Below are positions 1-11,418 of a stretch of 64,000 nt of DNA, piece by piece. The DNA is taken from positions 5,512,501 through 5,576,500 of the forward strand of contig NZ_CP041146.1 in assembly GCF_006494775.1 (NCBI RefSeq). The letters are read 5' to 3'. The position numbers and the translations under genes were made by a program. Every line of letters starts with the position of its first letter. The stretch's first letter is position 1. Source of the stretch: Nocardioides humi. Lineage in GTDB: Bacteria > Actinomycetota > Actinomycetes > Propionibacteriales > Nocardioidaceae. Below the pieces are notes generated by a model, which saw only the letters and a list, made by a program, of their open reading frames with translations, was not told the DNA's origin and searched no databases.

Positions 1-2699
<2,699 letters not shown>

Positions 2700-2849
2700 A
2701 CAACAAACCCCCAACACACACCACAACACCAAACACACTATGAAATTTTGGTGCTGCGCGTCCACATGAAGACCAACCCCACCACCACCGTGACCACGCA
2801 CAGTGATCCGGTGAAGTGATCCGGTGACACGGTGGTGAGGGTTCATAGA

Positions 2850-2967
2850 GTTACGGCGGCCATAGCGGCAGGGAAACACCCGGTCCCATCCCGAACCCGG
2901 AAGTTAAGCCTGCCAGCGCCGATGGTACTGCAACCGAGAGGCTGTGGGAGAGTAGGACGCCGCCGGA
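2850..2967 (+). rRNA. 5S ribosomal RNA
   Basis: A 118-nt RNA gene starts GTTACGGCGGCCATAGCGG and ends near GGACGCCGCCGGAC; the two ends pair to form helix I. The internal CCCGGTCCCATCCCGAACCCGG stretch (positions 2879-2900) is the universal 5S signature. It follows the 23S gene by about 150 bp, as in a standard rRNA operon. That spacer contains a 13-bp tandem duplication (AGTGATCCGGTGA) near 2800-2826. Confidence 0.96.
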
Positions 2968-2976
2968 CAAACATTC

Positions 2977-3017
2977 AGGTAGGGGCCACCTCAGAGGTGG
3001 CCCCTACCTCTGTTTTT
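2977..3017 (+). terminator. Rho-independent terminator of the rRNA operon
   Basis: Perfect 16-bp inverted repeat (2977-2992 with 2994-3009; arm AGGTAGGGGCCACCTC) followed by TCTGTTTTTG. It lies 10 bp after 5S rRNA. The stem strength and T-tract make this the clearest intrinsic terminator in the window. Confidence 0.93.
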
Positions 3018-3145
3018 GTCGAGCGCGCCTCCGGTGCGATGATGAGGGCAGCAGCAAGCTGCCGTCGCGTAGCTCTCTCGGCGCGCTGCCGACCTGTTTC
3101 GCACCTAGATTCCTCAATAGCGATCTCGAGTCCCAGGAGACTGAC

Positions 3146-4063
3146 GTGGCAGACCAGCGTGGCCGTCGTGACGGCGCGGGCGCTCCCCGGAAGGGCGGCC
3201 CCCGGCAGGGAGGAGCCCCGCGGAAGGGTACGAGCGCCCGGAGCGGCGACGCTCGCAAGCTCTACGACCGCAAGCCGGCCGGGCGCGGGGGGAAGCCGCC
3301 GACGGACAAGCGTCGCGCGCCCCGCACGGAGGCGGAGCGCAAGCCGCGGACGGACCGGGAGCGCACCGAGCAGCAGGCCGTGTACGACGGCCCGCCGCTC
3401 CCCGAGGACGTCAGCGGTGCCGAGCTGAGCGCCTCGGTGCGGGCCCACCTCAAGGGCCTGCCGGAGAAGCTCGCGGCCCGCGTCGCCCGGCACCTGGCCG
3501 CTGCGGGCCAGCTGGTCGACGACGACCCGGAGACCGCTTATCAGCACACCCTGGCCGCCAAGGCGCGGGCGCCTCGGATCGCGGTCGTGCGGGAGGCCGT
3601 GGGGGAGGCGGCCTACGCGGCCGGCCACTATGCGGAGGCGCTCTCCGAGCTGCGGGCGGCCAAGCGGATGAACGGCGCCACGGCGTACCTGCCGATCATG
3701 GCGGACTGCCACCGGGCGCTGGGGAACCCGACGCGCGCGCTCGAGCTCGCCAAGAGCCCGTCGGTGGCGCGATTCGTGCCCGCGGCGAAGGCGGAGATGA
3801 CGCTGGTCGAGGCGGGCGCCCGTCGTGACCTCGGGCAGCTCGACGCCGCGCTGCGCACGCTCGAGGTCGCGCCGCTCAACAGCAAGAGCCGGGAGTCCTG
3901 GGTGGTGCGGCTGCGGTACGCCTACGCCGACACGCTCGAGGAGGGCGGGCGTCTCAACGACGCGCTGACCTGGTTCCACAAGACGAACGCGATCGACGCC
4001 GACGAGATCACCGATGCCGCGGCGCGGGCCGAGGCGCTGGAGAAGCGGGTCGAGCGCGACTGA
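3146..4063 (+). CDS. Tetratricopeptide-repeat-like protein
   Basis: A 305-residue soluble protein. The first ~85 residues are a disordered Arg/Lys/Pro/Gly-rich tail. From about residue 90 to the end it is helical with TPR-like spacing (Ala-Ala-X-Tyr-Ala-Ala-Gly-His-Tyr, and a later Leu-X-Asp-Ala-Leu-X-Trp-Phe). No catalytic motif is visible. Start is GTG, chosen because AGGAGA lies 5 bases upstream (3135-3140). It stands alone between the rRNA operon and a convergent membrane-protein gene. The basic tail could bind nucleic acid, but that is inference; the cellular role is not known to me. Confidence 0.8.
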   Translation: MADQRGRRDGAGAPRKGGPRQGGAPRKGTSARSGDARKLYDRKPAGRGGKPPTDKRRAPRTEAERKPRTDRERTEQQAVYDGPPLPEDVSGAELSASVRAHLKGLPEKLAARVARHLAAAGQLVDDDPETAYQHTLAAKARAPRIAVVREAVGEAAYAAGHYAEALSELRAAKRMNGATAYLPIMADCHRALGNPTRALELAKSPSVARFVPAAKAEMTLVEAGARRDLGQLDAALRTLEVAPLNSKSRESWVVRLRYAYADTLEEGGRLNDALTWFHKTNAIDADEITDAAARAEALEKRVERD

Positions 4064-4087
4064 GCGGGACCACGGTCGGCTGCGTGC

Positions 4088-4695
4088 TCAGGGGCGCCCG
4101 GCGATCGTGACGATCGCCTGCTGGTTGCCGGCCGGCTGGGTGCCCCAGCGGATGTCCTCGCGGTAGGCGATCCGGACCCGGTCGACGACCGCCAGCGCGG
4201 CCTGCGCCGACTCGATCCGCACCACGATCGAGTCGCCGCCGACCAGACGCTCACCCTCCGGGTTGACGAGATCGGCGCAGAACTGGCCAGGCTGGGTGGT
4301 GACGCCGATGGTGCCACGGCGGCACAGGAGCGGGGTGACCTCCAGCTTCACGTCGCTGGTGGTGTGCACCTTGACCCCGGAGATCCGGATGGTGCGGCCG
4401 AGGTCCGCGGGCGCGGCGAACATGCCGACGTACAGCGGGGTTCCCACGACGCCGTTGGCGTTGACGACCTTCGCCGAGACGGGCAGATGGTCCGGCGTCC
4501 GGGCGTACCAGACCAGCCAGGTCAGCACGAGGGCGAGCGCGACGACGAGTCCGGTGATCCGCCAGCCGCGCGACTGGAACGAGGGGCGGGGGATCCGGGG
4601 GCGCCGAGCCCGCCCGGACGCCGGCGCTCGGGGCGCTCGGCCCGGCGGCGGCCCGGTGCAGACGCGGCGCTGGGCACGGATCCTCCGTCGGTCAT
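4088..4695 (-). CDS. Single-pass membrane protein, unknown function (apparent frameshift)
   Basis: Corrected length about 202 residues: a proline/arginine-rich cytoplasmic N-terminus, one hydrophobic segment (GLVVALALVLTWLVWYA) near residues 50-68, then an extracytoplasmic beta-rich domain with two cysteines. The ATG at 4695 and the membrane-spanning part are in different frames; one extra base in the G5 run at 4597-4601 joins them and makes the span divisible by three. An uninterrupted frame also exists from further upstream, but its N-terminus overlaps the divergent hydrolase gene, so I prefer 4695. It converges with the TPR gene, 24 bp away. No family recognised. Confidence 0.6.
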
Positions 4696-4751
4696 GGCCG
4701 AAGCGTAGGACACCCGCGCCCGGGCGTGTCGGACCTGCCACACTCCTGCGC

Positions 4752-5672
4752 ATGACGTTCCCGGCACCCCGCATCCCGGAGCAGCCCAAGCGGCCGACGC
4801 TCGAGGGAAGCGTCGCCGTACGGGACGGGCGCCGGCTCAGCTTCGCGGAGTACGGCTCGCCCCGCGGACCCGCGATCGTGTGGATGCACGGCACCCCGGG
4901 TGCCCGGCGGCAGATCCCGGTCGACGCCCGCGCGTACGCCGAGGAGGCCGGGGTCCGGATCATCGGCATCGACCGGCCCGGGATCGGGTCGTCGACGCCT
5001 CACCTCTACCCCGACGTGCTCGACTGGACCGCGGACCTCACGCTGCTCCTCGACGCCCTCGCCGTGGACACCCTGCGGGTGATCGGGCTGTCCGGCGGCG
5101 GTCCGTACGCGCTGGCCGCCGGCGCCGCACTGCCCGAGCGGGTCCACGGGGTCGGCGTCCTCGGGGGTGTCGCGCCGACGCGCGGCCTCGACGCGGCCGA
5201 GGGCGGCGTCATCCGGCTCGCGGTCCACGCGGCGCCGCTGCTGGCGGCGACCCGGGTCCCCCTGGGCGTGGCCCTGACCGGGGCGATCCGCACGGTGAAG
5301 CCGCTGGCGGGCCCCGCGCTCGACCTGTACGCCGCCGTGCAGCCGCCGGGCGACAAGAACCTGCTGGGACGCCCGGAGTTCAAGGCGATGTTCCTCGACG
5401 ACCTGCTCAACGGCAGCCGCTTCCAGACCTCCGCGCCGCTGGCCGACCTGCTGCTCTTCACCCGCGAGTGGGGCTTCCGCCTCGCCGACGTCGCCGTCCC
5501 GGTGCGCTGGTGGCACGGCGACGACGACCACATCGTGCCGTTCCGGCACGGGCAGCACTGCGTCGACCGGCTCCCGGACGCCACGATGACCACCATCGAC
5601 GGCGAGAGCCACCTCGGCGGCCTCGGCATCGCGAGGCTGGTGATGGACGAGCTGCTCGCGCTCGGCGCCTGA
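4752..5672 (+). CDS. Alpha/beta-fold hydrolase
   Basis: A 306-residue serine hydrolase. It shows the oxyanion HGTPG (residues 46-50), nucleophile elbow GLSGGG with Ser114, an acid in the HGDDDHIVP segment and a C-terminal His in GESHLGG, giving a complete Ser-Asp-His triad. There is no signal peptide, so it is cytoplasmic. ATG at 4752 starts shortly after the divergent membrane-protein gene. Substrate cannot be told from sequence; the fold covers esterases, epoxide hydrolases and haloperoxidase-like enzymes. Confidence 0.85.
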   Translation: MTFPAPRIPEQPKRPTLEGSVAVRDGRRLSFAEYGSPRGPAIVWMHGTPGARRQIPVDARAYAEEAGVRIIGIDRPGIGSSTPHLYPDVLDWTADLTLLLDALAVDTLRVIGLSGGGPYALAAGAALPERVHGVGVLGGVAPTRGLDAAEGGVIRLAVHAAPLLAATRVPLGVALTGAIRTVKPLAGPALDLYAAVQPPGDKNLLGRPEFKAMFLDDLLNGSRFQTSAPLADLLLFTREWGFRLADVAVPVRWWHGDDDHIVPFRHGQHCVDRLPDATMTTIDGESHLGGLGIARLVMDELLALGA

Positions 5673-5880
5673 ATGCGGCAGGGTGTGACCCAGACACGCG
5701 GGGGTTGCACTGGTGTCCAGCCGTCCCATGGGCCACAATGGGAACACAACATCACAGGTGTCACGCAGCCGACCGGTGCTCGCACTCGTTCGCCACCTCG
5801 ACACCTCCGTTGAGACCGCTGGGGAAGGCGTATCTCACGCCGGAGGTAGGAGGAAGCGAGGGTTCGTGGTGACCGGAAGC

Positions 5881-6378
5881 ATGAGTGCAACCAGGGGCGT
5901 GTTCTACGTCCACTCCGCGCCGTCCGCGCTGTGCCCGCACATCGAGTGGGCCGTGGGCGGCGTGCTCGGCGTACCCGTCAACCCGGACTGGACGCCGCAG
6001 CCGGCGCAGTCGGGGACCTACCGCTGCGAGTTCTCGTGGACCGGCAATGTCGGATCGGCGGCCGAGATGGCCTCCGCGCTGCGCGGGTGGAACCACCTGC
6101 GCTTCGAGGTGACCGAGGAGCCGACCTCCTCGACCGAGGGCGCCCGGTTCTCCTACACGCCCGACCTCGGCGTCTTCCACGCCGTGATGGGCCTGCACGG
6201 CGACATCATGATCCCCGAGGACCGGCTCAAGGCCTCCGTGGTCCGGGCCGCGCTCGGCGAGGTCACGCTCGAGAACGAGATCGACAAGCTCCTCGGCAAG
6301 CCCTGGGACGACGAGCTGGAGACCTTCCGGCACGCCGGCGAGGGTGCGCCCGTCCGCTGGCTGCACCAGGTGGTCTGA
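5881..6378 (+). CDS. DUF3145 family protein
   Basis: A 165-residue protein matching the actinobacterial DUF3145 family over its whole length. Recognisable blocks are GVFYVHSAPSALCPHIEWAV near the start, ALRGWNHLRFEVTEEP in the middle and the invariant-looking C-terminus GEGAPVRWLHQVV. Function is unknown. In Streptomyces, from memory, this family sits beside the fabD-fabH-acpP-fabF operon; here it is about 1.2 kb from fabF. ATG at 5881 is used; in-frame GTG codons at 5866 and 5869 are alternatives, with AGGAGG upstream near 5848. Confidence 0.88.
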   Translation: MSATRGVFYVHSAPSALCPHIEWAVGGVLGVPVNPDWTPQPAQSGTYRCEFSWTGNVGSAAEMASALRGWNHLRFEVTEEPTSSTEGARFSYTPDLGVFHAVMGLHGDIMIPEDRLKASVVRAALGEVTLENEIDKLLGKPWDDELETFRHAGEGAPVRWLHQVV

Positions 6379-6390
6379 GGCGCCGCGGGG

Positions 6391-6420
6391 AAGGGACCAT
6401 CATCAATCCTGATGATCCCT
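6391..6420 (+). terminator. Probable terminator hairpin after the DUF3145 gene
   Basis: Inverted repeat ATCATCA (6399-6405) and TGATGAT (6410-6416), extended by GGG/CCC around a two-base bulge, 13-40 bases after the stop codon. There is no T-tract, so termination is inferred from position and stem only. Confidence 0.5.
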
Positions 6421-6467
6421 CGCCCTGAGCGTCCGACCGGCGGATCGGGTGTGCCTAGCCTCGGCCG

Positions 6468-7394
6468 GTGACCGACGCGCACCTGCTTCCGTGGACCTTC
6501 CACGACATCGCGGCCTTCGGCTCCGCGCCACATCGTGCCGCCCACCGGCTGCACGAGCAGCCCCTGTTCACCGACGACTCCCTCGCCGAGCTGCTGGACC
6601 GTCTGCCCCGCTCGGTCGTGCACCCCTACACCATGGGCGAGGACCCCGAGCGCAGCGACGAGTGGCGGCGCGGGGCGGAGACCGACCTGCCGGGCAAGGA
6701 GCTGCTCGAGGTCGTCGCCCGGGGCCGGCTGTGGCTCAACCTGGTCGGGATCAACCGGCACGACGCCGAGGTCGCCCGCCTGGTCGAGGACCTCTACGGC
6801 GAGCTGCGTGAGCTCGTGTCCGGCTTCGACCCGCTCGAGGTGAAGGCCACCCTGCTCATCTCCTCGCCGACCGCGATGGTCTACTACCACGCCGACAACC
6901 AGCCGAACCTGCTCTGGCACGTCCGCGGGTGCAAGCGCGCCTACGTCTACCCGCGCTCCGAGCGGTTCGTCAGCCGGGAGGACCTCGAGCGGCTGGTCGC
7001 CGGCGCGACCGACGAGGAGCTCCCCTACGAGCGGGGGTACGACGAGCAGGCCGACGTGCTGGAGCTGGAGCCGGGCCAGGTCGCGTGGTGGCCGCAGAAC
7101 AGCCCGCACCGCGTCGAGAACGTCGACGGCATGAACGTCTCGCTCTCCACCGAGCACTGGACCGCGGACTCCGTGCGCCGTGAGCACCTGTGGACCGCCA
7201 ACCACTACGTCCGGACCCGGCTGGGGCGGGCGCCGCGCTCGACCCGCGAGCGCGGAGCGCTGCCCGCGGCCAAGGTCGCCGCCATGCGGCTGGGCCGCAA
7301 GGCGGGGGTCCTGCGGGTGGGCGAGAAGCGTGCGCCGAGGCCGACCTTCGCCATCGACCCGGACGCGCCGTCCGGCGTGCGGGAGCTCGCCTGA
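6468..7394 (+). CDS. JmjC/cupin-like Fe(II)/2-oxoglutarate oxygenase family protein
   Basis: A 308-residue protein. Around residues 135-160 it has YYHADNQPNLLWHVRG, where His-Ala-Asp fits the HxD metal motif, followed by KRAYVYP. About 75 residues later QNSPHRVEN offers the distal His. This spacing and the tryptophan-rich AWWPQNSPH stretch are typical of jumonji-like cupins, which hydroxylate proteins or small molecules using Fe(II), O2 and 2-oxoglutarate. The C-terminal ~60 residues are basic. The GTG start follows directly on the intergenic hairpin region. It faces the fabF gene. Substrate unknown. Confidence 0.72.
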   Translation: MTDAHLLPWTFHDIAAFGSAPHRAAHRLHEQPLFTDDSLAELLDRLPRSVVHPYTMGEDPERSDEWRRGAETDLPGKELLEVVARGRLWLNLVGINRHDAEVARLVEDLYGELRELVSGFDPLEVKATLLISSPTAMVYYHADNQPNLLWHVRGCKRAYVYPRSERFVSREDLERLVAGATDEELPYERGYDEQADVLELEPGQVAWWPQNSPHRVENVDGMNVSLSTEHWTADSVRREHLWTANHYVRTRLGRAPRSTRERGALPAAKVAAMRLGRKAGVLRVGEKRAPRPTFAIDPDAPSGVRELA

Positions 7395-7453
7395 GGGCAC
7401 CGAGCCGCGGTCGGACGTCATCGCCGGACCCAGTCGCCGGACCCGGACCCAGT

Positions 7454-7489
7454 CGAGGGCGCTGGACCGGGAGGAGTCCAGCGCCCTCG
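7454..7489. terminator. Bidirectional terminator between the oxygenase gene and fabF
   Basis: Perfect 13-bp inverted repeat CGAGGGCGCTGGA (7454-7466) with TCCAGCGCCCTCG (7477-7489), 10-nt loop, placed between two convergent genes. No T-tract, as is common in actinobacteria. Confidence 0.7.
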
Positions 7490-7544
7490 GATCGGGGAGC
7501 GCGGGCTGGCCGCGCTGCGGCGGTCGGGGCGACCCTGCGGAGGG

Positions 7545-8794
7545 TCAGCTCACCGAGCCGAAGACCACGGCGACGTTGGCGCCGCCGAAGCCGAAGGAGT
7601 TGTTGATCGCCGCGATGTCGCCGAGCGGGAGGTCCCGCGGCTTGGTCGCGACGTCGAGCTCGACGGCGGGGTCCTGCTCGTCGAGGTTGATGGTCGGCGG
7701 TGCGGTGCGGTGGTGGAGCGCCAGCACGGTGGCCACCGCCTCGAGCGCGCCGGCGCCGCCGAGCAGGTGACCGGTCATCGACTTGGTCGCCGAGACGACC
7801 AGGTCGTCGGCGGCCGAGCCCAGCACGGCGTGCAGCATCAGCGACTCGGCGACGTCGCCCTGGGGGTCGAGGTCGCGTGGGCGTTGACGTGGGCGATGTC
7901 GGCGGGCGCGACGCCGGCGTCCTGCACGGCCGCACGGATGGCGCGGGCGCCGCCGCGACCGGCCGGGTCGGGCTGGGCGATGTCGTGGGCGTCGGCGGTG
8001 ATGCCGGTGCCGAGGACCTCGGCGTAGATCCGCGCACCCCGGGCCTGGGCGTGCTCGAGCGACTCGAGCACGAGGGCGCCGGCGCCCTCGCCGAGCACGA
8101 AGCCGTCGCGGCCGGTGTCGAAGGGGCGCGAGACGGTGGTGGGGTCGCCGTCGTTCTTCGACAGCGCCATCATGTTCGCGAACGCCGCGATGGGCAGCGG
8201 GTGGATGGCGGCCTCCGTGCCGCCCGCGACCGCGACGTCGACGCGGCCGAGCCGGATCTGGTCGGCGGCCAGCGAGACCGCCTCGTTGCCCGACGCGCAC
8301 GCTGACACCGGCGTGTTCACCGGGCCGCGCGCGCCGAGCCGGAGGCTGATGCTCGCGGCCGGGGCGTTGGCCATCAGCATGGGGACGGCGATCGGGGAGA
8401 CCCGGCGCGGTCCCTTCTCGAGCAGGACCTCGTGGTTGGACAGCAGCGTCTGCACGCCGCCGATGCCCGAGGCGAAGGCGACGCCGAAGCGGTCGCCGTC
8501 GAGGTCCCCGGCCTCCTTGAGGGCGTCGAGGCCGGAGTCGGCCCACGCCTCGAGCGCCGCCACGAGGGCGAACTGCGAGGAGCGGTCGAGCCGGCGGGCG
8601 ACGACCCGGTCGAGGACCTCGGTGGGCTCGACGGCGGCGGTGGCGCCGATGGTCACGGGGAGACCGTCAGCCAGGTCGCCGAGGGGACGGACCCCCGAAC
8701 GACCGGCGAGCAGGCCCTCCCAGGTGCTGGCGACATCGCCGCCGAGCGGGCTGGTGGTGCCCAGGCCGGTGACGACGACACGAGTACGGGACAT
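7545..8794 (-). CDS. fabF: 3-oxoacyl-[ACP] synthase II (apparent frameshift)
   Basis: Beta-ketoacyl-ACP synthase II elongates acyl-ACP with malonyl-ACP in type II fatty acid synthesis. Corrected length is 416 residues. The condensing-enzyme Cys166 sits in SACASGN; the two histidines lie in NAHATST and KSMTGHLLG; the C-terminus has the usual NNSFGFGGANV. The first ~308 residues and the rest are in different frames, broken exactly within the conserved HATST-PQGD segment at the G5 run 7862-7866. One added base restores the motif. It is last in the fabD-fabH-acpP-fabF operon. An essential enzyme would not be expected as a pseudogene. Confidence 0.93.
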
Positions 8795-8826
8795 GGCTGA
8801 CGGTTCTCCCTGGTGAGTCGGGTGGA

Positions 8827-8856
8827 TCAGGCGGGTCAGGCGGGTCAGGCGGGTCA
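8827..8856 (-). repeat. 9-bp tandem repeat giving four in-frame stop codons at the acpP end
   Basis: TCAGGCGGG is repeated so that, on the coding strand, TGA occurs at 8856-8854 (the acpP stop) and again at 9-base steps ending at 8845, 8836 and 8827, all in the acpP frame. It fills half of the short acpP-fabF spacer. Confidence 0.8.
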
Positions 8857-9099
8857 GGCGGCCTGGTTGCGCTCGATGTACGCGACGGCGTCGCCGACGG
8901 TCTTGAGGTTCTTGACCTCGTCGTCGGGGATGGTGACGCCGAACTTCTCCTCGGCCTCGACGACGACCTCGACCATCGAGAGCGAGTCGACGTCCAGGTC
9001 GTCGCTGAACGACTTGTCCAGCTGCACGCTGTCGGCCGGGATGCCGGCGACCTCGTTGACGATCTCGGCGAGGGCGGCGCGGATCTCTTCGGTGCTCAT
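8854..9099 (-). CDS. acpP: Acyl carrier protein
   Basis: An 81-residue acidic protein carrying growing acyl chains on 4'-phosphopantetheine. The attachment Ser39 is in the classic DLDVDSLSMVE motif. Size and the following helix (VVVEAEEKFGVTIPDDE) are typical. It lies between fabH (72-bp spacer) and fabF (59-bp spacer) in the fatty acid synthesis operon. Confidence 0.97.
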   Translation of the reverse strand: MSTEEIRAALAEIVNEVAGIPADSVQLDKSFSDDLDVDSLSMVEVVVEAEEKFGVTIPDDEVKNLKTVGDAVAYIERNQAA

Positions 9100-9171
9100 T
9101 CTTCGTGTTCTCCCGTGGTTGATGGGTGCTGCCGGTTGGTGCAGATACGTGGGGGCCGCCGTGGCGACCCG

Positions 9172-10173
9172 TCAGGGGACGACGACGACCTGGGCGGCGT
9201 ACGCCAGGCCGGCGCCGAAGGCGATGAGGAGGGCCACGTCGCCCGACCTCGCGTCTCCGTCGTCGATCATCCGCCGCAGCGCCATCGGGACCGAGGCGGC
9301 GGAGGTGTTGCCCGCGTCGACGATGTCGCGGGCGATGCGGACGGAGTCGGGCAGGCGGAGCGAGCGGGCCATCGCGTCGGTGATCCGGTTGTTGGCCTGG
9401 TGCGGGATGAAGCAGTCGAGCTGGTCGACGGTGACCCCGGCACGGTCGAGGGCCTGCTGGGCGACCTTGGCCATGGAGAAGGAGGCCCAGCGGAAGACCT
9501 CGTTGCCCTTCATGGTCAGGTGCGGCATCTGGGGCTCGTCGGAGGCGAGCACGTCGCGCCAGTCCTGGCGGGAGCGGATGTGGTCGTAGTGCTCGCCGTC
9601 GGAGCCCCACACGACCGGCCCGATGCCGGGCGTCTCGGACGGGCCCACCACGACCGCGCCGGCGCCGTCGGCGAAGATGAACGCGGTGCCGCGGTCGGTC
9701 GGGTCGGTGATGTCGGAGAGCCGCTCGACGCCGATGACCAGGGCGTAGCGGGCACTGCCGGCGCGGACCATGTCGTTGGCGAGGGCGACGCCGTGGCAGA
9801 AGCCGGCGCAGGCGGCGGAGATGTCGAAGGCGGCCGGCTGGTCCGCGCCCAGCTCGTGGGCGATCGCGGTCGCCGCCGAGGGGGTCTGCATGAGGTGGCT
9901 CACCGTCGCGACGATGACGCAGTCGACCTGCTGTACGTCGATGCCGGCCGCCTCGAGCGCCTGCTGCGAGGCCGCGACGCTCATCGAGACGACGGTCTCG
10001 TCGTCGGTCGCGAAGCGGCGGGTCCGGATGCCCGAGCGCTGCTGGATCCACTCGTCGCTGGAGTCGATCGCGTCGACGATCTCGGAGTTGGGCACCAGCC
10101 GCGACGGCCGGTAGGCGCCGACCCCGAGCACGGCGGCGTACGACGGGCCGCTCTCCGTCCGCAGGCCCGTCAT
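9172..10173 (-). CDS. fabH: 3-oxoacyl-[ACP] synthase III
   Basis: Beta-ketoacyl-ACP synthase III starts fatty acid synthesis by condensing acyl-CoA with malonyl-ACP. The 333-residue protein has active Cys122 in ISAACAGFC, His in FIPHQANNRI and Asn in DAGNTSAASVP, the complete KAS III triad. The first ~10 residues before SYAAVLGVGAYRP are poorly conserved. Its ATG overlaps the fabD stop as ATGA, so the two are translationally coupled. Confidence 0.96.
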   Translation of the reverse strand: MTGLRTESGPSYAAVLGVGAYRPSRLVPNSEIVDAIDSSDEWIQQRSGIRTRRFATDDETVVSMSVAASQQALEAAGIDVQQVDCVIVATVSHLMQTPSAATAIAHELGADQPAAFDISAACAGFCHGVALANDMVRAGSARYALVIGVERLSDITDPTDRGTAFIFADGAGAVVVGPSETPGIGPVVWGSDGEHYDHIRSRQDWRDVLASDEPQMPHLTMKGNEVFRWASFSMAKVAQQALDRAGVTVDQLDCFIPHQANNRITDAMARSLRLPDSVRIARDIVDAGNTSAASVPMALRRMIDDGDARSGDVALLIAFGAGLAYAAQVVVVP

Positions 10174-11115
10174 GCCGACACCGCCTCGGCAGCGACGGCG
10201 GCGCGGTGGCGCTCGCAGAAGGCGTGGGCCTCGTCGAGCTGGTCGGGGGTGTTGAGCGAGAGGGTCTCGACGGTCGTGTCCCCACCGCGGAAGTAGCGCT
10301 TGGCGATGCCGGTCAGGGTGCCGGCCGGCGGCAGCTCGAGGATGCCGGTGACGCCGAGGCGGGTCATGGCCTCCAGGCACAGGTCCCAGCGGACCGGGCG
10401 GGCGATCTGGCCCACGATCCGGCTCAGCACGTCGCCGCCGTCGCGGACGACGGCGCCGTCGGCGTTGGAGAGGAACGGAGTCCGCGCGTCCTGGGCCGAG
10501 ACCGACCGGGCCAGGCGCGTGACGTGGTCGACGGCGGGCGCCATGTGGGGGAGTGGAACGCCCCGGCGACCGAGAGCGAGCGCAGCCGCGCTCCCTGGGG
10601 GCGGCGTCGGCGAAGGCGGCCAGCTGGTCCGTCGTACCGGCGGCGACGATCTGGCCGGGACCGTTGTCGTTGGCGGCGGTGAGGCCCTGCGCCTCGATCG
10701 CCGCGAGCACCTCGTCGCGGTCGCCGCCGAGGACGGCGGTCATGCCGGTCGGGGTGACGGCGGCGGCGTCGGCCATGGCGTTGCCGCGCTCGCGGACCAG
10801 GACCATCGCCTGCTCGGCGGTGAGGACGCCGGCGCCGACGGCGGCGGTGATCTCACCGACACTGTGGCCGGTCACCGCGTCGGGGACGGCCGCGAGCTGC
10901 CGGGCCGCGACCAGGCCGGCGGCGACCAGCAGCGGCTGCGCGATCTTGGTGTCGCGGATGGTGTCCTCGTCGGCCTCGGTGCCGTAGTGGGCCAGGTCGA
11001 GGCCCGCGACGGCGGAGAGCCAGTCGACGTACGCCGCGACGTCCGGGTCCTCCAGCCAGGGCGTGAGGAAGCCGGGGGTCTGCGCGCCTTGTCCGGGGGC
11101 CACGATCACGAGCAC
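10170..11115 (-). CDS. fabD: Malonyl-CoA:ACP malonyltransferase (two apparent frameshifts)
   Basis: Loads malonyl groups onto ACP. Corrected length is 315 residues, usual for FabD. APGQGAQ at residues 6-12 and GHSVGE with nucleophile Ser85 are clear; further on, after correction, AFHSPHM supplies the catalytic His. The frame changes twice, in G5 runs at 10597-10601 and 10547-10551; adding one base to each restores a continuous protein. Start GTG at 11115 gives the family-typical N-terminus. First gene of the fab operon, 303 bp after the regulator gene. Confidence 0.93.
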
Positions 11116-11181
11116 GCCTCCAGCCTGCCGTCCGGGTGGTTGCGACCGCGCCTGCACCCTCCACGAACTTGGTGCCCGGAC

Positions 11182-11200
11182 CTTGTAGGGGTCCTACAAG
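11182..11200 (-). promoter_or_regulatory. Palindrome upstream of fabD, candidate activator site
   Basis: CTTGTAGG-GGT-CCTACAAG, an 8-bp perfect inverted repeat with a 3-base spacer, 67-85 bp upstream of the fabD GTG. The upstream neighbour encodes a PucR-type protein of the kind (FasR) known to activate fabDHPF in Streptomyces. That this palindrome is its binding site is inference from position. Confidence 0.5.
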
Positions 11201-11362
11201 TTGGATGGGCCGAGCGTGTCGCCTATCGGGTGACACCGCACGGTCCTCGCTGCGCTCGGACCGCGGGTGCCACCCGATGCGCTGCGCGCGGGCTACACGC
11301 TTCCGGCCACTTGGATGGGCCGAGCGTGTCGCCTATCGGGTGACACCGCACGGTCCTCGCTG
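11201..11362. repeat. Intergenic repeat: 52-bp direct repeats flanking an inverted copy
   Basis: Two identical 52-bp copies lie at 11201-11252 and 11311-11362 (both begin TTGGATGGGCCGAGCGTGTC). Between them is a diverged inverted copy, so 11208-11308 forms an imperfect ~100-bp palindrome; examples are CGGTCC (11241-11246) with GGACCG (11258-11263), and ATCGGGTG near 11225 with CACCCGAT near 11271. No ORF, transposase or target duplication is seen. It resembles a REP/BIME-type or MITE-like element. It fills most of the 303-bp fasR-fabD gap; the rest of that gap (11116-11181 and 11363-11418) shows nothing else recognisable. Confidence 0.75.
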
Positions 11363-11418
11363 AGTGTGGGGCTGCTTGGCGGCCAGGAGGCTGTCGGCGG
11401 CGTCGCGCACCGTGGCCG

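Noticed and set aside
8820..8860. CRISPR-like repeat
   Set aside because: A simple 9-bp tandem without spacers; no cas genes in the window.
9172..11157. A 661-residue FabD-FabH fusion
   Set aside because: It exists only because two apparent single-base losses in fabD bring the frame back; the corrected genes are separate with an ATGA overlap.
11201..11362. Insertion sequence remnant
   Set aside because: No transposase coding, no target-site duplication; only short palindromic repeats.
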